Shown one piece after another: positions 6,095-7,762 of a DNA stretch of 7,762 nt. Positions within the stretch are counted from its first letter, which is position 1. Each line of letters opens with the position of its first letter. Both the position numbers and the translations under genes were made by a program. The notes below the pieces were generated by a model. The model made no database searches. It saw only the letters and a program-made list of their open reading frames with translations, and was not told where the DNA came from. Origin of the DNA: Rubrobacter sp. (GTDB taxonomy: Bacteria; Actinomycetota; Rubrobacteria; Rubrobacterales; Rubrobacteraceae); assembly GCA_013815485.1 (NCBI GenBank), contig JACDGB010000075.1, positions 1 through 7,762 of the forward strand, read 5' to 3'.

Positions 6095-6577
6095 CTACAG
6101 TTGTAAGCCGCCCTCTTCATAATCGGTTATGAGGCTCACCCTACGTGCCGATGGAGAGGACGCGTCGAACTCGTACCCGAGCCACTGTTGCACCACCCGG
6201 TCGGCTAGCATCGGGACTATCACACGTTCCCCTAGACACAATACCTGGCAGTTGTTGGACAATACGGATCTTTCGATCGAGTAGGCATCGTAGGCGACGG
6301 CAGCGCGCACCCCGCGCACTTTGTTGGCCGATATAGCCTCACCCAGGCCTGTGCCACCGAAGAGCACAGCCCTATCCACTTCGCCCCGAGCGACCGCCTC
6401 GTCGACCTTTATGCATATGATCGGGTACGCGGTCTTGTCGCTCGCGTCTGCCACGCCGAAATCGCGAACTTCCTTCACCCGCAGATCGTTCTGCAATTTG
6501 TCCTTTATGAAGTCTCTGAGGTTTACTCCCGCATCATCGGTGCCGACCGCCATCATGTACCGTTTGTTGTCCACCAT
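6095..6577 (-). CDS. RpiB/LacA/LacB-family sugar-phosphate isomerase
   Basis: 160 residues, typical for this family of cytoplasmic aldose-ketose phosphate isomerases. Seen: VGTDDAG (11-17) at the usual N-terminal substrate loop, GGTGLGEAISANKVRGVRAA (74-93) as the phosphate-binding/active-site loop, and ERSVLSNNCQVLCLGERV (102-119). In E. coli RpiB the loop reads CGTG and the Cys is the base. Here it is GGTG, with E80 where the Mycobacterium tuberculosis enzyme uses Glu (GGSGNGE). The usual DHAG is DDAG. WLGYEFD and the SNN pattern recall tetrulose-phosphate isomerases of the EryI/DerI type, so a tetrulose 4-phosphate is a possible substrate (inference). The ATG at 6577 follows GGAGAGGAG, 4-7 bases upstream. 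A longer frame to 6697 adds 40 Arg-rich residues unlike the family and is rejected. The leader carries a strong hairpin and a palindrome. Confidence 0.88.
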   Translation of the reverse strand: MVDNKRYMMAVGTDDAGVNLRDFIKDKLQNDLRVKEVRDFGVADASDKTAYPIICIKVDEAVARGEVDRAVLFGGTGLGEAISANKVRGVRAAVAYDAYSIERSVLSNNCQVLCLGERVIVPMLADRVVQQWLGYEFDASSPSARRVSLITDYEEGGLQL

Positions 6578-6595
6578 TCTACTCCTCTCCGAGGG

Positions 6596-6615
6596 GCAGG
6601 GCCTCCGGGCCCTGC
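6596..6615 (-). promoter_or_regulatory. Strong hairpin immediately upstream of the isomerase ribosome-binding site
   Basis: GCAGGGCC pairs perfectly with GGCCCTGC across a 4-base loop, an 8-base GC-rich stem. On the minus strand it ends about 18 bases before the ATG and just before the Shine-Dalgarno run. It could roadblock transcription from upstream, stabilise a 5' end, or tune ribosome access. There is no T-run, so a plain terminator is unlikely. Confidence 0.45.
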
Positions 6616-6629
6616 GGTCGCCCGCCGGT

Positions 6630-6641
6630 CTCTTGCAAGAG
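6630..6641. promoter_or_regulatory. Perfect 12-base palindrome CTCTTGCAAGAG, possible operator
   Basis: An uninterrupted palindrome 53 bases upstream of the isomerase ATG, just beyond the leader hairpin. Its symmetry and central GC step are of the kind bound by dimeric repressors of sugar genes such as LacI-family proteins. No regulator gene is visible in the window to assign it to. Confidence 0.35.
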
Positions 6642-6725
6642 CCCTCCGTCCATTGCCGTCGCAGCAGTACCCTGCTCGCGGGCACGGTAACACCCACCGG
6701 GCCTCCACTTCAACTGCTGGCTCTA

Positions 6726-6970
6726 GCGTGATGTGTCGGTGTCGAGGCTGTAGAGGCAGAACACAATCTCTTTCTAGGCACCTCCTTCGGCAACGCCCCC
6801 CTATTTGCGGACGTGGCGAAGAGGTCGGCGAAGTCGGCGCGGAGATCGGCTTCCTTCAGGATGTCCAGTAGGCCAGGCACCGGCCGGCGGGACCCTACTT
6901 CCCCCTCGGGTGACAGTGGTGTGGCCGCGCTCGGGGTCTCCTTCGTCGCCTGCCAACGGTCGTCGGGACC
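6726..6970 (-). pseudogene. Tn3-family transposase fragment
   Basis: A minus-strand frame opening after the stop at 6971-6973 contains PGLLDILKEADLRADFADLF followed by ATSANRGALPKEV. This closely resembles the stretch of large Tn3-family transposases that reads LLD-LKEADLR-GFTD. The match then jumps frame near 6765 to VFCLYSLDTDTSR, corresponding to the family's LCLYGLGTNTGLKR, and hits a stop at 6723-6725. Only about 80 residues of a roughly 1000-residue protein remain, so it is dead. I could not recognise Tn3 terminal repeats nearby. The frame upstream of 6900 is less certain. This explains part of the unusually long spacer between the aldolase and isomerase genes. Confidence 0.65.
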
Positions 6971-7116
6971 CTAATCCTACCGACTGGGGTACGGGCTGTG
7001 GGGCGGGTACGCTGTTAAGGCCTCGGCGAGAACCTCTCCGATTCGTTCGCGGCCGGGACCAGGATGCCCTGCCCGTACCGACACCCATGGCGGCGAGCGC
7101 CCATCTCTACCTCGTT
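6971..7116. other. Remaining spacer downstream of the aldolase gene
   Basis: I see no gene, terminator or repeat here. A minus-strand frame from 7088 is Arg/Gly/Pro-rich with no domain character and is probably a composition artefact. The part of the spacer at 6642-6725 also shows nothing I can name. Confidence 0.4.
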
Positions 7117-7762
7117 CTAGCCCTCGTTGTCGGTGGATGCGGGTTTGGCTTGGCCGTAGCCAGAGATCTTGGTCGCTACCTCCTCGACCTGCCCGGGGGA
7201 AAGGAGTACGGGCTCCCCGGCGACCCTGGCCCGGTAGTATATCTCGGCCATCTCCTCGAGAACGACTGCCCGCGAGAAGGCCTCATCGGGGTTCTCGCCG
7301 ACGGTGATGGTGCCGTGGTTTCGCAACAGACACGCCTTGCGGTTTTCGCCCAAAGCTTCGCCGGCGTAACCGGCGAGTTCCTCGGTGCCGTAAGTGGCGT
7401 ACGGCGCCAACGGTATCCGTCCTTCGTCCGAGAGCGTGGTGAGCATGTAGTGGATCGGGGGTATCTCCCATCCCAAACAGGCCAGCGTGGTCGCGTAGCG
7501 GGAGTGGGTGTGGACCACGGCACCCACCTCGGGACGCGCACGATAGATGCCCGTGTGCATAGGGGCCTCGGTGGACGGACCCAGCGATCCATCCAAAACT
7601 CTGCCCTCCAAATCCACGAGCACCACGTCCTCGGGTTCGAGGACCTCGTAGTCGATGCCGCTCGGGGTAACGAGAACGTCGCCCTCGGGGGTGCGGACGC
7701 TGACGTTGCCGGAGGTCCCGGTTACGAGACCCGATTCGATCAGCTGCCGGGCGACCCGGGCC
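7117..7762 (-). CDS. Class II aldolase/adducin family protein (partial, N-terminus off the window)
   Basis: 214 residues are visible; the frame is open to the window edge, reading ARQLIESGLVTGTSGNVSVR. Zinc-dependent class II aldolases of the FucA/AraD type cleave ketose phosphates to dihydroxyacetone phosphate plus an aldehyde, or act as epimerases. Numbered from the first visible codon: GTSGN (15-19), TPSG (32-35), STE with E65, VVHTHS with ligands H84 and H86, and RNHG with H149. E. coli FucA has E73, H92, H94 and H155, so about eight residues are missing and all catalytic positions are kept. The GTG at 7626 inside the frame is not the start, because conserved sequence continues upstream. 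STEAPMHTGIYRARPEVGAVVHTHS fits aldolases better than epimerases. It is the first of three same-strand sugar genes. Its substrate cannot be fixed by sequence reading; fuculose-, rhamnulose- or tetrulose-type phosphates are possible. Confidence 0.9.
   Translation of the reverse strand, partial: ARVARQLIESGLVTGTSGNVSVRTPEGDVLVTPSGIDYEVLEPEDVVLVDLEGRVLDGSLGPSTEAPMHTGIYRARPEVGAVVHTHSRYATTLACLGWEIPPIHYMLTTLSDEGRIPLAPYATYGTEELAGYAGEALGENRKACLLRNHGTITVGENPDEAFSRAVVLEEMAEIYYRARVAGEPVLLSPGQVEEVATKISGYGQAKPASTDNEG

Noticed and set aside
6578..6697. Longer N-terminus for the RpiB-like isomerase (ATG at 6697)
   Set aside because: The 40 added residues are Arg/Pro-rich and unlike the family, and the frame crosses the leader hairpin and ribosome-binding site.

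Overview
The window looks like chromosomal DNA from a high-GC Gram-positive bacterium. A Rubrobacter-like actinobacterium is my best guess. It rests on base composition, strong purine-rich ribosome-binding sites and the kinds of insertion-sequence debris present. It is an inference; there is no rRNA or marker gene to test it.

Layout from left to right: (1) a complete metal-dependent dipeptidase of peptidase family M19 on the minus strand (9-1052); (2) a divergent promoter region (1053-1225); (3) an AT-richer foreign-looking gene on the plus strand (1226-2023), with an N-terminal Swt1-type HEPN domain carrying the HEPN RNase motif R-x4-H and a C-terminal beta-sandwich-like half; (4) a complete ISL3-family insertion sequence (2166-3952) with an intact 550-residue transposase and good terminal inverted repeats but no target duplication; (5) a frameshifted, truncated IS982-type transposase relic against the right end of that element (3953-4479); (6) three minus-strand carbohydrate genes transcribed from right to left: a class II aldolase/adducin-family protein (only the first few codons missing, 7117-7762), an RpiB-like sugar-phosphate isomerase (6095-6577) and a GpsA-like NAD-dependent dehydrogenase (4552-5610).

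The three sugar genes have intact reading frames, strong ribosome-binding sites and recognisable active-site residues. They make a coherent set for oxidising, isomerising and cleaving a short phosphorylated polyol or ketose, possibly a tetritol or tetrulose phosphate. They are not packed like a tidy operon. The 540-base gap between aldolase and isomerase contains a frameshifted scrap of Tn3-family transposase. The 484-base gap between isomerase and dehydrogenase contains a solitary ISL3-type terminal repeat. The region therefore seems to have been hit repeatedly by transposons while the metabolic genes survived.

The most interesting items are the HEPN/beta-sandwich protein as a candidate defence or toxin RNase, the changed active site of the RpiB-like isomerase (Cys position replaced, Glu present; His-to-Asp in the N-terminal motif), and the layers of transposon remains. 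I found no CRISPR array, tRNA, rRNA or clear intrinsic terminator.
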